A stretch of 64,000 bases of DNA, from the NCBI RefSeq assembly GCF_004342625.1, contig NZ_SMAH01000008.1, positions 81,898-145,897 of the forward strand, read 5' to 3'. The position numbers and the translations under genes are program-made. A model generated the notes under the pieces. The model was not told where the DNA came from. It ran no database searches and saw only the letters and a program-made list of their open reading frames with translations. Position 1 is the first letter of the stretch, and the number at the start of each line of letters is the position of its first letter. This DNA is from Tepidimonas ignava (GTDB lineage: Bacteria > Pseudomonadota > Gammaproteobacteria > Burkholderiales > Burkholderiaceae_C). This document shows, piece by piece, positions 20,150 through 28,628 of the stretch.

Positions 20150-21214
20150 ATGGCCACGCCGGACGGTGCCCCTGCGGTGGATGCCGACGCCGTCGTCATC
20201 GGCGCCGGCCCGGCGGGTTTGTGGGCCGCGTTCGAACTGGGGTTGCAAGCGCTTGGCGTGCATGTGCTCGACAGCCTGCCCCACGCAGGCGGGCAGTGCG
20301 CCGAGCTGTACCCCGACAAACCCATTTACGACATCCCCGGTGTGCCGGTGTGCACCGGGCAGGAGCTGACGCACCGTCTGCTGCAGCAGCTTCAGCCGCT
20401 GCAGGTGCCGCTGCACCTGGGTCACACGGTGGCTGGGCTGCAGGCCGACCGCACCGGCCACGGCGACGGTTGGCGCCTGCACACCGCACAGGGCATGACG
20501 CTGCGCTGCCGCGCCCTGGTCATCGCCGCGGGCGTTGGCGCGTTTGTGCCGCGACCGCTGGCTGTACCGGGGTTGGAGGCTTGGCAGGATCAACAGGTCT
20601 TTTACACCGATCCGCCCCCCGCCGTTTGGTTGGACCGCCACGTCGTCGTGGTCGGTCCGGGCGAAGCGGCGGTGCGGTTGGCGCTGCACACCGCCGCCCA
20701 CGGTGCGGCCCGCGTGACCCTACTGCACCGCACCGACCGCTTCGCGATCGACCCCGCGCTGGACGATGAATTGCAGGCCGCCATTGGTGCCGCCCGGGTG
20801 CACCTGTGCCTGGGCCAACCGGTGGGCGTTGTGAGCGATCCGGACGGCCGTCTGCTCGCGCTGGAGGTGGCCACCGCACGGGACGAGCGCCTGAGCCTGC
20901 CGGTGGATGTGTTGCTGCCACGGCTGGGCTTGCATCCGCGTCTGGGCCCGATCGCCGAGTGGGGCTTGGCCATGGAGCGCAAACACCTCGTTGTGGAGCC
21001 GGGCACCTTGCAGACCTCCACCCCCGGCATCTACGCGGTGGGCGACGTCGTGCACTACCCCGGCAAACGCAAGCTCATCCTGTGCGGTTTTCACGAAGCC
21101 ACGTTGGCCGCGTGGGCCATCGCCGAGCGGCTGCGGCCGGGGCAGCGCATCCCCTTGGAATACACCACCACCAGCCCCCGCCTGCGCGCGCTGCTGGGAG
21201 CCGACGCGCCCTAG
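20150..21214 (+). CDS. thioredoxin-reductase-like ferredoxin/flavodoxin-NADP+ reductase
   Basis: A 354-residue two-Rossmann flavoprotein. The FAD site VIGAGPAGLWAAFELG and the GGQCAELYPDKPIYDIPG stretch mark the ferredoxin-NADP reductase type 2 (TrxR-like) family; the CxxC pair of thioredoxin reductase is absent. The NADPH-side motif is VVGPGEAAVRLAL, less canonical than the usual GGGDSA. I start at ATG 20150 with GAGG 8 bases upstream instead of the GTG at 20141. It lies 10 bases after fdxA and converges with thiD, the two stops sharing CTAG (21211-21214). Confidence 0.88.
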   Translation: MATPDGAPAVDADAVVIGAGPAGLWAAFELGLQALGVHVLDSLPHAGGQCAELYPDKPIYDIPGVPVCTGQELTHRLLQQLQPLQVPLHLGHTVAGLQADRTGHGDGWRLHTAQGMTLRCRALVIAAGVGAFVPRPLAVPGLEAWQDQQVFYTDPPPAVWLDRHVVVVGPGEAAVRLALHTAAHGAARVTLLHRTDRFAIDPALDDELQAAIGAARVHLCLGQPVGVVSDPDGRLLALEVATARDERLSLPVDVLLPRLGLHPRLGPIAEWGLAMERKHLVVEPGTLQTSTPGIYAVGDVVHYPGKRKLILCGFHEATLAAWAIAERLRPGQRIPLEYTTTSPRLRALLGADAP

Positions 21215-22083
21215 CCCGTGATGCGGCGCAACTGCATAGGCTGCGGTGCCCAGCCGTGGTTGAGCGGACCGCTGCCCTGCCCCAGGCGCACGTGCGCACC
21301 GGCCTGCAACGCCTGACGGACCCAGGCGTGGGCGGATTGCACCGCCTCTTCCAGCGTCTGGCCCAGCGCCAGGTACGACGCGATCGCCGACGACAGCGTG
21401 CAGCCGGTGCCGTGCAGGTTGGGGCTGGGGATGCGCTCACCGCGCAACCAGACCCAAAAGGCAGCCGGCTCGCTGGCGATGGCCAGCAGGTCGGTCACCA
21501 CCTCGCCGCTCAGGTGGCCGCCTTTGAGCAACACGGCACGCGCGCCCCGTTGCAGCAGCTCCGCCGCGGCGGCTTCGAGCTCGGACGCATCGCTCAAGGC
21601 GCGGCCCAGCAACAGCCCGGCCTCGTCCAGGTTGGGCGTGACCACCGTGGCACGGGGGAACAGCTCGTGCACCAGGCGTTGCACCGTGTCGGGCTCGATC
21701 AGCGTGTCGCCGCTGGTGGCCACCATCACCGGGTCGAGCACCACGTTGGGCAAGCGGTAGGTGTCGATGGCCCAGGCGACCGCCTCGACGATGTCGGGCG
21801 CGTGCAGCATGCCGATCTTGACCGCGTCGACGCCGATGTCTTCCACCACCGCCGCGATCTGCTCCTTCAGAAACGAAGCCGGTACCGCGTGGATGGCCCG
21901 CACGCCCAACGTGTTTTGCGCCGTCAGGGCCGTGATCGCGGTCATACCGTAGCAGCCCAGGGCCGCCATCGTCTTGAGGTCGGCCTGGATCCCGGCGCCG
22001 CCGCCGCTGTCGCTGCCGGCGATCGACAGCACACGTGGGTAACGCCACACGTCGGGGTGAGCAAGGTCGTTGAGGTGCGACAT
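21211..22083 (-). CDS. thiD: hydroxymethylpyrimidine/phosphomethylpyrimidine kinase
   Basis: ThiD phosphorylates HMP and HMP-P to HMP-PP, the pyrimidine half of thiamine. The 290-residue ribokinase-fold product shows IAGSDSGGGAGIQADLKT and the anion-hole GTGCTLSSAIA. It is divergent from thiO-thiS-thiG-thiE, which make and join the thiazole half. The divergent gap is only 42 bases, too short for a TPP riboswitch. Confidence 0.95.
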   Translation of the reverse strand: MSHLNDLAHPDVWRYPRVLSIAGSDSGGGAGIQADLKTMAALGCYGMTAITALTAQNTLGVRAIHAVPASFLKEQIAAVVEDIGVDAVKIGMLHAPDIVEAVAWAIDTYRLPNVVLDPVMVATSGDTLIEPDTVQRLVHELFPRATVVTPNLDEAGLLLGRALSDASELEAAAAELLQRGARAVLLKGGHLSGEVVTDLLAIASEPAAFWVWLRGERIPSPNLHGTGCTLSSAIASYLALGQTLEEAVQSAHAWVRQALQAGAHVRLGQGSGPLNHGWAPQPMQLRRITG

Positions 22084-22125
22084 ACATCAATTATGCGGCC
22101 GGCGCGCTCGGGTACGATCGCGCGC

Positions 22126-23253
22126 ATGAGCAACCCTTTGAGCGCAACCATCCTGGGCGCAGGTCTCCTGGGCCGGCTGTTGGGCGTGGCGCTGGTGCGC
22201 GCCGGCTGGCAGGTCGAACTGCGCGAACAGGCCCCCGACCCTGAGCACGCGGGCGGTGCTGCGCGCGTGGCCGCGGCCATGCTGGCGCCCCTGGCCGAGT
22301 CGGCCGTGACCGAGCCCAACGTCGTGGCCATGGGCCTGTACGCGCTGCCACGCTGGCAGGCACTGTGCGCCAGCCTGCCGCGGCCGGTGTTTTTTCAGCG
22401 CGAGGGCACGCTGATCCTGTGGCACCGGCAAGACGCGCGCGAAGCCCACCGCTTCGAGGCGCTGCTGCGCGCCACCGCGGCCCGTCTGGGCAGCCTGCCC
22501 GAGCCGCAGCCGCTGCACGCCGAGCAGCTGGCCCAGTGCGAACCCGCGGTCGCGGGCCGGTTTGCCCAGGCGCTGTACCTGCCCGGCGAGGGTCAGCTCG
22601 ATGGCCGCGCCATGCTGGAGGCGCTGCTGGCCGAATTGCACGCCCACGGCGCCGTGGTGCGGTGGGGCGCGGCCAGCACCTTGGCCGACGCCATGGCCGC
22701 AAGCCACCGCCCTGGCCACTGGGTGTTCGACTGCCGTGGCCTGGGTGCCCAAGCCGAGTGGCCCGCCGATGGCGCTGCGGGCAGCGGACCGCTGCGCGGT
22801 GTGCGCGGCGAGGTGGTGCGCCTTTACGCGCCTGACGTCACGCTGCAGCGTCCCACGCGGCTGCTGCACCCGCGCTACCCGATCTACATCGCCCCCAAGG
22901 AGCGGCATGTCTTCGTCATCGGCGCCACCGAAATCGAAGCCGACGACCGCTCGCCCGCCAGCGTGCGCTCGACGCTGGAGCTGCTCAGCGCCGCCTACGC
23001 CGTCCACCCCGGTTTTGCCGAAGCGCGCATCCTGGAGCTCAACACCGAGTGCCGCCCCACCCTGCCCGACAACCTGCCGGCCGTGCGTGTGCGTGCCCCG
23101 CGCGTGGTGCAGCTCAACGGCCTGTACCGCCACGGCTACCTGGTCGCGCCTGCCGTGTGCGACGCCGTGCTGCAGTACGTGCTCGAAGGGCACACCGCGC
23201 TGGCGCAACAACTCGGGTTGACGTTTGTGACCCCGGAGACCTTGACCGCATGA
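22126..23253 (+). CDS. thiO: glycine oxidase ThiO (thiazole synthesis)
   Basis: A 375-residue FAD-dependent DAO-fold protein with the nucleotide motif ILGAGLLGRLLGVAL and C-terminal ECRPTLPDNLPAV and GLYRHGYLVAPAV, typical of ThiO. It oxidises glycine to the imine needed by ThiG. An in-frame ATG at 22093 would add 11 residues of no known similarity. The stop overlaps the thiS start (ATGA), fixing it in the thiazole operon. Confidence 0.9.
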   Translation: MSNPLSATILGAGLLGRLLGVALVRAGWQVELREQAPDPEHAGGAARVAAAMLAPLAESAVTEPNVVAMGLYALPRWQALCASLPRPVFFQREGTLILWHRQDAREAHRFEALLRATAARLGSLPEPQPLHAEQLAQCEPAVAGRFAQALYLPGEGQLDGRAMLEALLAELHAHGAVVRWGAASTLADAMAASHRPGHWVFDCRGLGAQAEWPADGAAGSGPLRGVRGEVVRLYAPDVTLQRPTRLLHPRYPIYIAPKERHVFVIGATEIEADDRSPASVRSTLELLSAAYAVHPGFAEARILELNTECRPTLPDNLPAVRVRAPRVVQLNGLYRHGYLVAPAVCDAVLQYVLEGHTALAQQLGLTFVTPETLTA

Positions 23254-23459
23254 ACATCGTGCTCAACGGCCAGCCCCTCGCCTTGCCCGACGCCGCGTGC
23301 GTGGCCGACGCCGTCGACCACGCCACCCACGCGCTGGGGCTGCGGCCACCTTTTGCGGTGGCGCTCAACCTGCATTTCGTGCCACGGGCACAATACGCGC
23401 ACACGCCGCTGCGCGAGGGGGACCGCTTGGAAATCATCACCCCCATCACCGGTGGCTGA
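23250..23459 (+). CDS. thiS: sulfur carrier protein ThiS
   Basis: A 69-residue beta-grasp protein ending in ITGG, the C-terminal Gly-Gly that is adenylated and converted to a thiocarboxylate, the sulfur donor for the thiazole ring. MNIVLNGQPLALPD is the usual N-terminus. Coupled to thiO by ATGA and followed 12 bases later by thiG, its acceptor partner. Confidence 0.95.
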   Translation: MNIVLNGQPLALPDAACVADAVDHATHALGLRPPFAVALNLHFVPRAQYAHTPLREGDRLEIITPITGG

Positions 23460-23471
23460 CCCCCCCACACC

Positions 23472-24290
23472 ATGGATGCCAACCCAAACCCGTCGAACCA
23501 CCCCGATCCCCTGATCCTGTACGGCCAGGCGTTCGCCTCGCGCCTGCTGCTGGGCACCTCGCGTTACCCCTCGCCCGCGGTGCTGGAGCAGGCCGTGCAA
23601 CGGGCCAGGCCCTGCATGTTGACCGCCTCCCTGCGGCGCCACGGCGCCCTGGGCGCCGACGCCAGCCACGGCTTTTGGACGCTGCTGCAGCGCCTGGGGG
23701 TACCGGTGCTGCCCAACACCGCGGGATGCCACAGCCTGCAAGAGGTCATCACCACCGCCGAAATGGCGCGCGAGGTGTTCGGCACCGACTGGATCAAGCT
23801 TGAGCTCATCGGCGACGACTACACCCTGCAGCCCGACACCGTGCAACTGCCCGCCGCGGCGGCCGAGCTCGTGCGCCGCGGCTTCAAGGTGCTGCCCTAC
23901 TGCACCGAAGACCTGGTGCTGTGCCAGCGGCTGCTGGACGCCGGCTGCCAGGCCGTCATGCCGTGGGCGGCCCCGATCGGCACCGGCCAGGGGCCGGTCA
24001 ACCCCTACGCCATGCGCGTGCTGCGCGAACGCCTGCCCGACGTGCCGCTGATCGTGGACGCGGGCCTCGGACTGCCCTCGCACGCCTGCCAGGTGTTGGA
24101 GTGGGGCTACGACGCCGTGCTGCTCAACACCGCCGTGGCGCAGGCCCGCGACCCCGTGGCCATGGCCGGGGCGTTTGCCGACGCCGTGGCCGCCGGCCGC
24201 GCGGCCTACCGCGCTGGCGCCATCGAGCCCCAAACCGCAGCCCAGCCCAGCACCCCGGTGCTGGGCACACCGTTTTGGCACCAACCCTGA
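23472..24290 (+). CDS. thiG: thiazole synthase
   Basis: ThiG builds the thiazole phosphate from deoxyxylulose phosphate, dehydroglycine and ThiS thiocarboxylate. The 272-residue TIM barrel shows FASRLLLGTSRYPS, the Schiff-base lysine in DWIKLELIGD, and VMPWAAPIGTGQG. The context (thiO, thiS, thiE) is complete for the aerobic thiazole branch. Confidence 0.96.
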   Translation: MDANPNPSNHPDPLILYGQAFASRLLLGTSRYPSPAVLEQAVQRARPCMLTASLRRHGALGADASHGFWTLLQRLGVPVLPNTAGCHSLQEVITTAEMAREVFGTDWIKLELIGDDYTLQPDTVQLPAAAAELVRRGFKVLPYCTEDLVLCQRLLDAGCQAVMPWAAPIGTGQGPVNPYAMRVLRERLPDVPLIVDAGLGLPSHACQVLEWGYDAVLLNTAVAQARDPVAMAGAFADAVAAGRAAYRAGAIEPQTAAQPSTPVLGTPFWHQP

Positions 24291-24294
24291 CGCC

Positions 24295-25245
24295 ATGCCA
24301 GCGCCCTTGCACGTTCCCGCCCCCGAAGCCGCCGCGCAAGCCATCGCCGCAGCCCACGCCGACTTGCGCATCGAGCGCGACGCCGACCCGCACGCCGTGC
24401 CCGCCGACGGCAGCGTCTACGCGGTCACGCACGCGGCCGCGCGCCGCTTGGGCTTTGGGCCGGCCGACGCAGCCGTGCTCGCCAGCGCGTGGGTGCGCCG
24501 CGCCACCCGCCTGGGGTTGCAGCCCCACGATTGGCCCGACGACCCGCAGGATTTTGGTTTGGCGCTGCACCCCCAACCGTTCCCCCCCTGCCCGCACGAC
24601 ATGGGCCTGTACGCCGTGCTGCCCAACGCCGACTGGGTGGCGCGCATGGCCGCAGCGGGGGTGCCCACGTTGCAGTTGCGCTTCAAGCACGACGACCCGG
24701 GACGCATCGCGAGCGAGGTGCAGGCGGCGGTGCGCGCCGTCGAGGGGACGTCCGCGCGGTTGTTCATCAACGACCACTGGCGTGCCGCGCTGGACGTAGG
24801 TGCCTACGGCGTGCACCTGGGGCAAGAGGACCTCGACACCCTCACGCCCGACGATATCGCCACCCTGCGTGCCAGCGGCTTGCGGCTGGGCATCAGCACC
24901 CACGGCTACGCCGAACTGGTGCGCGCGTGGCGGCTGGGGCCCAGCTACCTCGCACTGGGGGCGGTGTTCCCGACCACGCTCAAGGCCATGCCCACCGCCC
25001 CTCAAGGGGTCGGCCGCTTGCGCGCTTACGCCCGCCTGGTGCGTGCGGTGCCCATCGTCGCCATCGGTGGCATCGGTCTGGCCGAGCTGCCTGCCGTGGC
25101 GGCCAGCGGCGTCGGCGCCTTTGCGGTGGTGCGCGCCATCGTGCAGGCCCCCGACCCCGAAGCGGCTGCACGTGCGTTGATGCAACGCTGGGGCGAGCTG
25201 CGCGCTGACGCGCGACGCGATCACCCGCCCCCAACTGGGCTATAA
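24295..25245 (+). CDS. thiE: thiamine phosphate synthase with N-terminal extension
   Basis: The C-terminal 210 residues are ThiE: LYAVLPNADW, RLFINDHWRAA, YGVHLGQEDL, GAVFPTTLKA and the phosphate-binding VAIGGIG region. It joins HMP-PP and thiazole phosphate. About 100 residues precede this domain, containing YAVTHAAARRLGFGPADAAV and WVRRATRLGLQPHDW; they have no recognised catalytic motif. The whole 316 aa is longer than a plain ThiE (about 210). The fourth and last gene of the operon; its TAA stop lies inside the TATAAT of the tRNA-Asn promoter. Confidence 0.92.
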   Translation: MPAPLHVPAPEAAAQAIAAAHADLRIERDADPHAVPADGSVYAVTHAAARRLGFGPADAAVLASAWVRRATRLGLQPHDWPDDPQDFGLALHPQPFPPCPHDMGLYAVLPNADWVARMAAAGVPTLQLRFKHDDPGRIASEVQAAVRAVEGTSARLFINDHWRAALDVGAYGVHLGQEDLDTLTPDDIATLRASGLRLGISTHGYAELVRAWRLGPSYLALGAVFPTTLKAMPTAPQGVGRLRAYARLVRAVPIVAIGGIGLAELPAVAASGVGAFAVVRAIVQAPDPEAAARALMQRWGELRADARRDHPPPTGL

Positions 25246-25246
25246 T
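25241..25246 (+). promoter_or_regulatory. consensus -10 box for tRNA-Asn
   Basis: A perfect TATAAT 11 bases before the tRNA 5' end; the transcript would start almost at the mature end. The -35 region is poor. The hexamer overlaps the thiE stop codon TAA (25243-25245), so the tRNA promoter is embedded in the end of the thi operon. Confidence 0.6.
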
Positions 25247-25257
25247 AGAGGTCTTGT

Positions 25258-25333
25258 TCCCCGATAGCTCAGTCGGTAGAGCGCCGGACTGTTAATCCGT
25301 AGGTCCCTGGTTCGAGCCCAGGTCGGGGAGCCA
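25258..25333 (+). tRNA. tRNA-Asn (GTT)
   Basis: A full 76-base cloverleaf: acceptor TCCCCGA / TCGGGGA, D-arm GCTC/GAGC, anticodon GTT at 25291-25293, T-arm with TTCGAGCC, discriminator G and encoded CCA (25331-25333). An intrinsic terminator follows 13 bases later. Confidence 0.98.
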
Positions 25334-25346
25334 ACCGATCACACGT

Positions 25347-25374
25347 AGCCCGCCGGCCGGCGGGCTTTTGTTTT
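25347..25374 (+). terminator. intrinsic terminator after tRNA-Asn
   Basis: The palindrome GCCCGCCGGCCGGCGGGC is followed by TTTTGTTTT. It closes the tRNA transcript and would also end any thi operon read-through. Confidence 0.9.
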
Positions 25375-25395
25375 GGGCGACCTGGCAACCACCAG

Positions 25396-25464
25396 CCCCT
25401 GTGACGGGTCTGCGAGGCGGACCACGCGGGCCAGCTCTGAGCCCGCGCCTCCCCCAAACAGGGG
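25396..25464 (+). ncRNA. candidate three-way-junction 5' leader of the diguanylate cyclase gene
   Basis: In the 149 bases between the tRNA terminator and the GGDEF gene, CCCCTGT (25396-25402) pairs with ACAGGGG (25458-25464). It encloses two hairpins: GGTCTGC/GCGGACC (25407-25423, one G-U) and CGCGGGC/GCCCGCG (25425-25447, 9-base loop). Sixty less GC-rich bases separate it from the start codon. It resembles no riboswitch class I can recognise, and GC-rich DNA gives stems by chance, so it is a candidate only. Confidence 0.35.
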
Positions 25465-25523
25465 ATGGACATCGCCGCGCAGGGCATGCATCATTTCTAT
25501 TTTTAGGAGTTTGCGCGCCAACC

Positions 25524-26885
25524 ATGACCAGCCACGGCCCGAGTGTGGGCAACCCCGCGCCAGCCACCGACGTGCCAGCGTGGCCGATGTCGGGTGAAGC
25601 TGCGCTTGCGCTGGTTGCCGACTGGCGCTGGGCCATGGATGCGCAGCTGCGCATTGTCCGCGTGGAGAGCTTGCACCCCGAGCGGCCGCTGCCTGCGCTG
25701 GACACGCTGTTGGGGCACGCTCCTTGGGACAGTCCTGGCTTCCACCTGCCGGCCGCCCAGTGGCGCCATCATCAGCGGGTGCTGTGGGCACACAAACCGT
25801 TTCGGGGCTTGGAGCTGGCTTGGCGCACGCCCGGTCGACGTGCACGCTGGTGCGCCATCAGCGGGCTGCCCCAGTTCGATGAGCGGGGGCATTTTGCCGG
25901 CTACGTGGGCGTGGCCCAAGACATCACCCCACGCAAGCGGGCCGAAGTCGCGTTGCGCGAGACGCGCGCCGAGCTCGATGCCACGTTGCGAGCGCTGCCT
26001 GACTTGCTGTTCGAAATCGACCGTGACGGGGTGTTTCACCGCGTGCACTCGCCCGACAGCAACCTGCTGGCCGCGCCGGCCGGCGCCATCGTTGGGCGCA
26101 ACCACCGGGATCTGCTGCCCCCCGATGTGGTGGCGGTGGGCGAAGCCGCCATGGCCGAAGCCGAGCGGCGTGGCCACGCGCGCGGCTACCGCTACTCGCT
26201 GGAACTGCCGATGGGGCGGCGCTGGTTTGAGCTCTCGGTGGCGCGCAAGCAGATGCCCGGCCCGGGGCCAACGCGCTTCGTGATGCTGGTGCGCGACGTC
26301 ACGGCGCTCAAGCAACGCGAAGACGAACTGACCGAGCTCGCGTTCATCGACCCGCTCACGGGCCTGGCCAACCGCCGGCTGCTGCTGGACCGCATTGAGC
26401 AAGCGGTGCTGCGCCAGCAACGCGAACCGGGCTGGTGCGCGTTGCTGTTCATCGACCTCGACGATTTCAAGCAAATCAACGACCGCCATGGCCACGCGGC
26501 GGGCGACGCCGTGCTGCGAATGCTGGCGCACCGCTTGCGCGGCAGTGTGCGTGGTTCCGACCCTGTGGGGCGGCTGGCCGGGGATGAATTTTTGGCGCTG
26601 CTGACCGATATCGGGCAGGCGCCGCTGCGCGCACAGCGCATCGCGTTGCGAGCCGCACGCATGATCGTGCAGGCCATGGCGGAGCCGGTGCCGCTGGGCG
26701 ACCACACCGTGCAGGCCAGCTGCAGCGTGGGCGTGCTGTTGTTCCGTGGCTGCCAGCCGCTGCCCGCGCTGCTGGCCCAAGCCGATGAGTTGATGTACCG
26801 CGCCAAGGACGCTGGCAAAGGGCGCGTCATGGTGCGCTGGTACGGGCGCAGCGGCCCCGCCGCCGCGCCAGCGCCGGACCTCTGA
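25524..26885 (+). CDS. diguanylate cyclase with two PAS-type domains
   Basis: A 453-residue cytoplasmic protein without transmembrane segments: PAS-like region at about 25-140, a second PAS at about 150-265 and a GGDEF domain at about 272-440. The active loop is AGDEF (352-356), an accepted functional variant of GGDEF, and an inhibitory-site RGSD (343-346) precedes it by the standard 5 residues, so product feedback is likely. It makes c-di-GMP in response to an unknown PAS signal. AGGAG lies 14 bases before ATG 25524, farther than optimal. The 5' region can fold into a junction (see 25396-25464). Confidence 0.88.
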   Translation: MTSHGPSVGNPAPATDVPAWPMSGEAALALVADWRWAMDAQLRIVRVESLHPERPLPALDTLLGHAPWDSPGFHLPAAQWRHHQRVLWAHKPFRGLELAWRTPGRRARWCAISGLPQFDERGHFAGYVGVAQDITPRKRAEVALRETRAELDATLRALPDLLFEIDRDGVFHRVHSPDSNLLAAPAGAIVGRNHRDLLPPDVVAVGEAAMAEAERRGHARGYRYSLELPMGRRWFELSVARKQMPGPGPTRFVMLVRDVTALKQREDELTELAFIDPLTGLANRRLLLDRIEQAVLRQQREPGWCALLFIDLDDFKQINDRHGHAAGDAVLRMLAHRLRGSVRGSDPVGRLAGDEFLALLTDIGQAPLRAQRIALRAARMIVQAMAEPVPLGDHTVQASCSVGVLLFRGCQPLPALLAQADELMYRAKDAGKGRVMVRWYGRSGPAAAPAPDL

Positions 26886-26900
26886 GCGGGCTGCGGTCAC

Positions 26901-27134
26901 TCAGCGACGCAGCGCGGCGTCGAGCTGATCCACCAGTTCCGCCCAGTCGGCGTCTTCGCATTTGGCGTCACGCAAAAAGCGGGCTTGCGCCGGCGTCCAC
27001 CACGGGGCGTCGGCCAGCGCGACGTTGGCCGGCAGGGGCGCGTGCCGCTCCAGGAAGGCGCGCATCGACGCTTCGTCGTTGGGCAGGCCAAGCTGCGCAA
27101 ACAGCTCGGCCAGGTCGTGTATTGGTCGTTCCAT
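26901..27134 (-). CDS. DUF2789 family protein
   Basis: A 77-residue acidic protein opening MERPIHDLAELFAQLGLP and containing WTPAQARFLRDA and EDADWAELVDQLDAALR, the pattern of the DUF2789 family common in Beta- and Gammaproteobacteria. Function is unknown. It lies 19 bases downstream of dnaB on the same strand and may be co-transcribed with it. Confidence 0.8.
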   Translation of the reverse strand: MERPIHDLAELFAQLGLPNDEASMRAFLERHAPLPANVALADAPWWTPAQARFLRDAKCEDADWAELVDQLDAALRR

Positions 27135-27153
27135 ACCGTGCTCCCGTACGCGT

Positions 27154-28578
27154 TCAGTAACCTGTATCGTACCCGGCCAGGTTTTCGAACCGCGTCAACG
27201 CGCTCAGGAACGCCAGCTTGACCGTGCCGGTGGGCCCGTTGCGCTGCTTGCCGATGATGATTTCCGCCACCCCCGGCTCCTTGCACTGGTCTTTGGTGTA
27301 GTACTCGTCGCGGTAGATGAACATGATGATGTCGGCGTCCTGCTCAATGGCGCCTGATTCGCGCAAGTCCGACATCATGGGCCGCTTGTCGGTGCGCTGC
27401 TCGACGCCGCGGTTGAGCTGCGACAGCGCGATCACCGGGCACTGCAACTCCTTGGCCAGCATCTTGAGGCCGCGCGAGATTTCGCCGAGCTCCGTGGCGC
27501 GGTTTTCGTCGCTGTTGCCACCGCCGCTCATCAGCTGCAGGTAGTCCACGACGATCAGGCCGAGCTTGCCGCATTGGCGCGCCAGCCGACGCGCGTTGGC
27601 GCGCAGCTCGGCCGGCGTCAGGCCGGGTGTCTCGTCGATGTACAGCGACACGTGGCGCAGCTTTTCGATCGCCTCGGTCAGGCGCGGCCATTCGTCGGGC
27701 GCCAGCTTGCCGGTGCGCAGGTGGCTTTGGTTGATGCGCCCGATCGACCCCACCACCCGCACCGCCAGTTGCGCCGCGCCCATTTCCATCGAAAACACCG
27801 CCACCGGCAGGCCCTCGTGCAGGGCCACGTGCTCGGCGATGTTGATGGCGAAGGCCGTTTTACCCATGCTCGGGCGCGCGGCGATGATGATCAGGTCGCC
27901 CGGCTGCAAGCCGGCGGTCATGCGGTCCAGGTCGATGAAGCCGGTGGGCACCCCGGTGATGTCGTTGGGGTTGTCGGCCATTTCCTGCACACGGTCCAGC
28001 AGCTCGACCACGAGCTTGTCCATCGACTGGAAGCCCTGCTTCATGCGGCTGCCTTCTTCGCCGATGGACAGGATTTTTTGCTCGGCCTCGTCCAGGATCG
28101 TGGCCACCGGCTTGCCGCGCGGCGCGAAGGCTTGCGCCGCGATGTCGTCGCTGGCGGCGATGAGCTTGCGCAGGATGGCGCGCTCGCGCACGATTTCGGC
28201 GTAGCGCCGGATGTTGGCCGCGCTGGGCACGTACTGCGCCAACTGGTTCAGGTAGGCCAGCCCACCCACCTCGTCGGCGCGGCCCAGGCTGGCCAAGTGC
28301 TCGTGCACCGTGATGACGTCGGCAGGCTTGCCGGCGCCGATCAGGGCGTCGATGGCGGCGAAGATACGCTGGTGCTCAGGGCGGTAAAAGTCGCTCTCGG
28401 TGACGAGGTCGGCCACGCGGTCCCACGCGGCGTTGTCCAGCAGCAGCCCGCCCAGCACGCTGGACTCGGCCTCCAGGGAGTGAGGAGGTACCCGCAGCGC
28501 CGCCAGTTGGGGGTCGTGCTCCAGCGGGGGCAGCAGCGGCGACAGCGCCGCCAGGGGGTCGATCGATGCATCGTTCAT
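27154..28578 (-). CDS. dnaB: replicative DNA helicase DnaB
   Basis: The hexameric 5'-3' helicase of the replisome, loaded by DnaC/DciA-type factors and bound by DnaG primase. The 474-residue product has the N-terminal primase-interaction domain (LEAESSVLGGLLLDNAAWDR, then FYRPEHQRIF) and the C-terminal RecA-like motor with Walker A ARPSMGKTAF, Walker B IVVDYLQLM and the sensor region VIALSQLNRGVE. No intein is present. The start at 28578 gives the family N-terminus; the longer open frame upstream is antisense to the next gene's flank. Confidence 0.97.
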   Translation of the reverse strand: MNDASIDPLAALSPLLPPLEHDPQLAALRVPPHSLEAESSVLGGLLLDNAAWDRVADLVTESDFYRPEHQRIFAAIDALIGAGKPADVITVHEHLASLGRADEVGGLAYLNQLAQYVPSAANIRRYAEIVRERAILRKLIAASDDIAAQAFAPRGKPVATILDEAEQKILSIGEEGSRMKQGFQSMDKLVVELLDRVQEMADNPNDITGVPTGFIDLDRMTAGLQPGDLIIIAARPSMGKTAFAINIAEHVALHEGLPVAVFSMEMGAAQLAVRVVGSIGRINQSHLRTGKLAPDEWPRLTEAIEKLRHVSLYIDETPGLTPAELRANARRLARQCGKLGLIVVDYLQLMSGGGNSDENRATELGEISRGLKMLAKELQCPVIALSQLNRGVEQRTDKRPMMSDLRESGAIEQDADIIMFIYRDEYYTKDQCKEPGVAEIIIGKQRNGPTGTVKLAFLSALTRFENLAGYDTGY

Positions 28579-28628
28579 CGCACGCGATTGTGGCAGCATC
28601 CGCGCCCGCCCGCGCCGCTTGGCGTGCT

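Noticed and set aside
22084..22125. TPP riboswitch between thiD and thiO.
   Set aside because: The divergent gap is only 42 bases, too short for the roughly 100-base TPP aptamer, and no conserved THI-box sequence such as CTGAGA is present.
25258..25333. tRNA-Asn as an integration site of a mobile element.
   Set aside because: No integrase nearby and no direct repeat of the tRNA 3' end recognised; flanking genes are ordinary. The same applies to tRNA-Val at 31360-31436.
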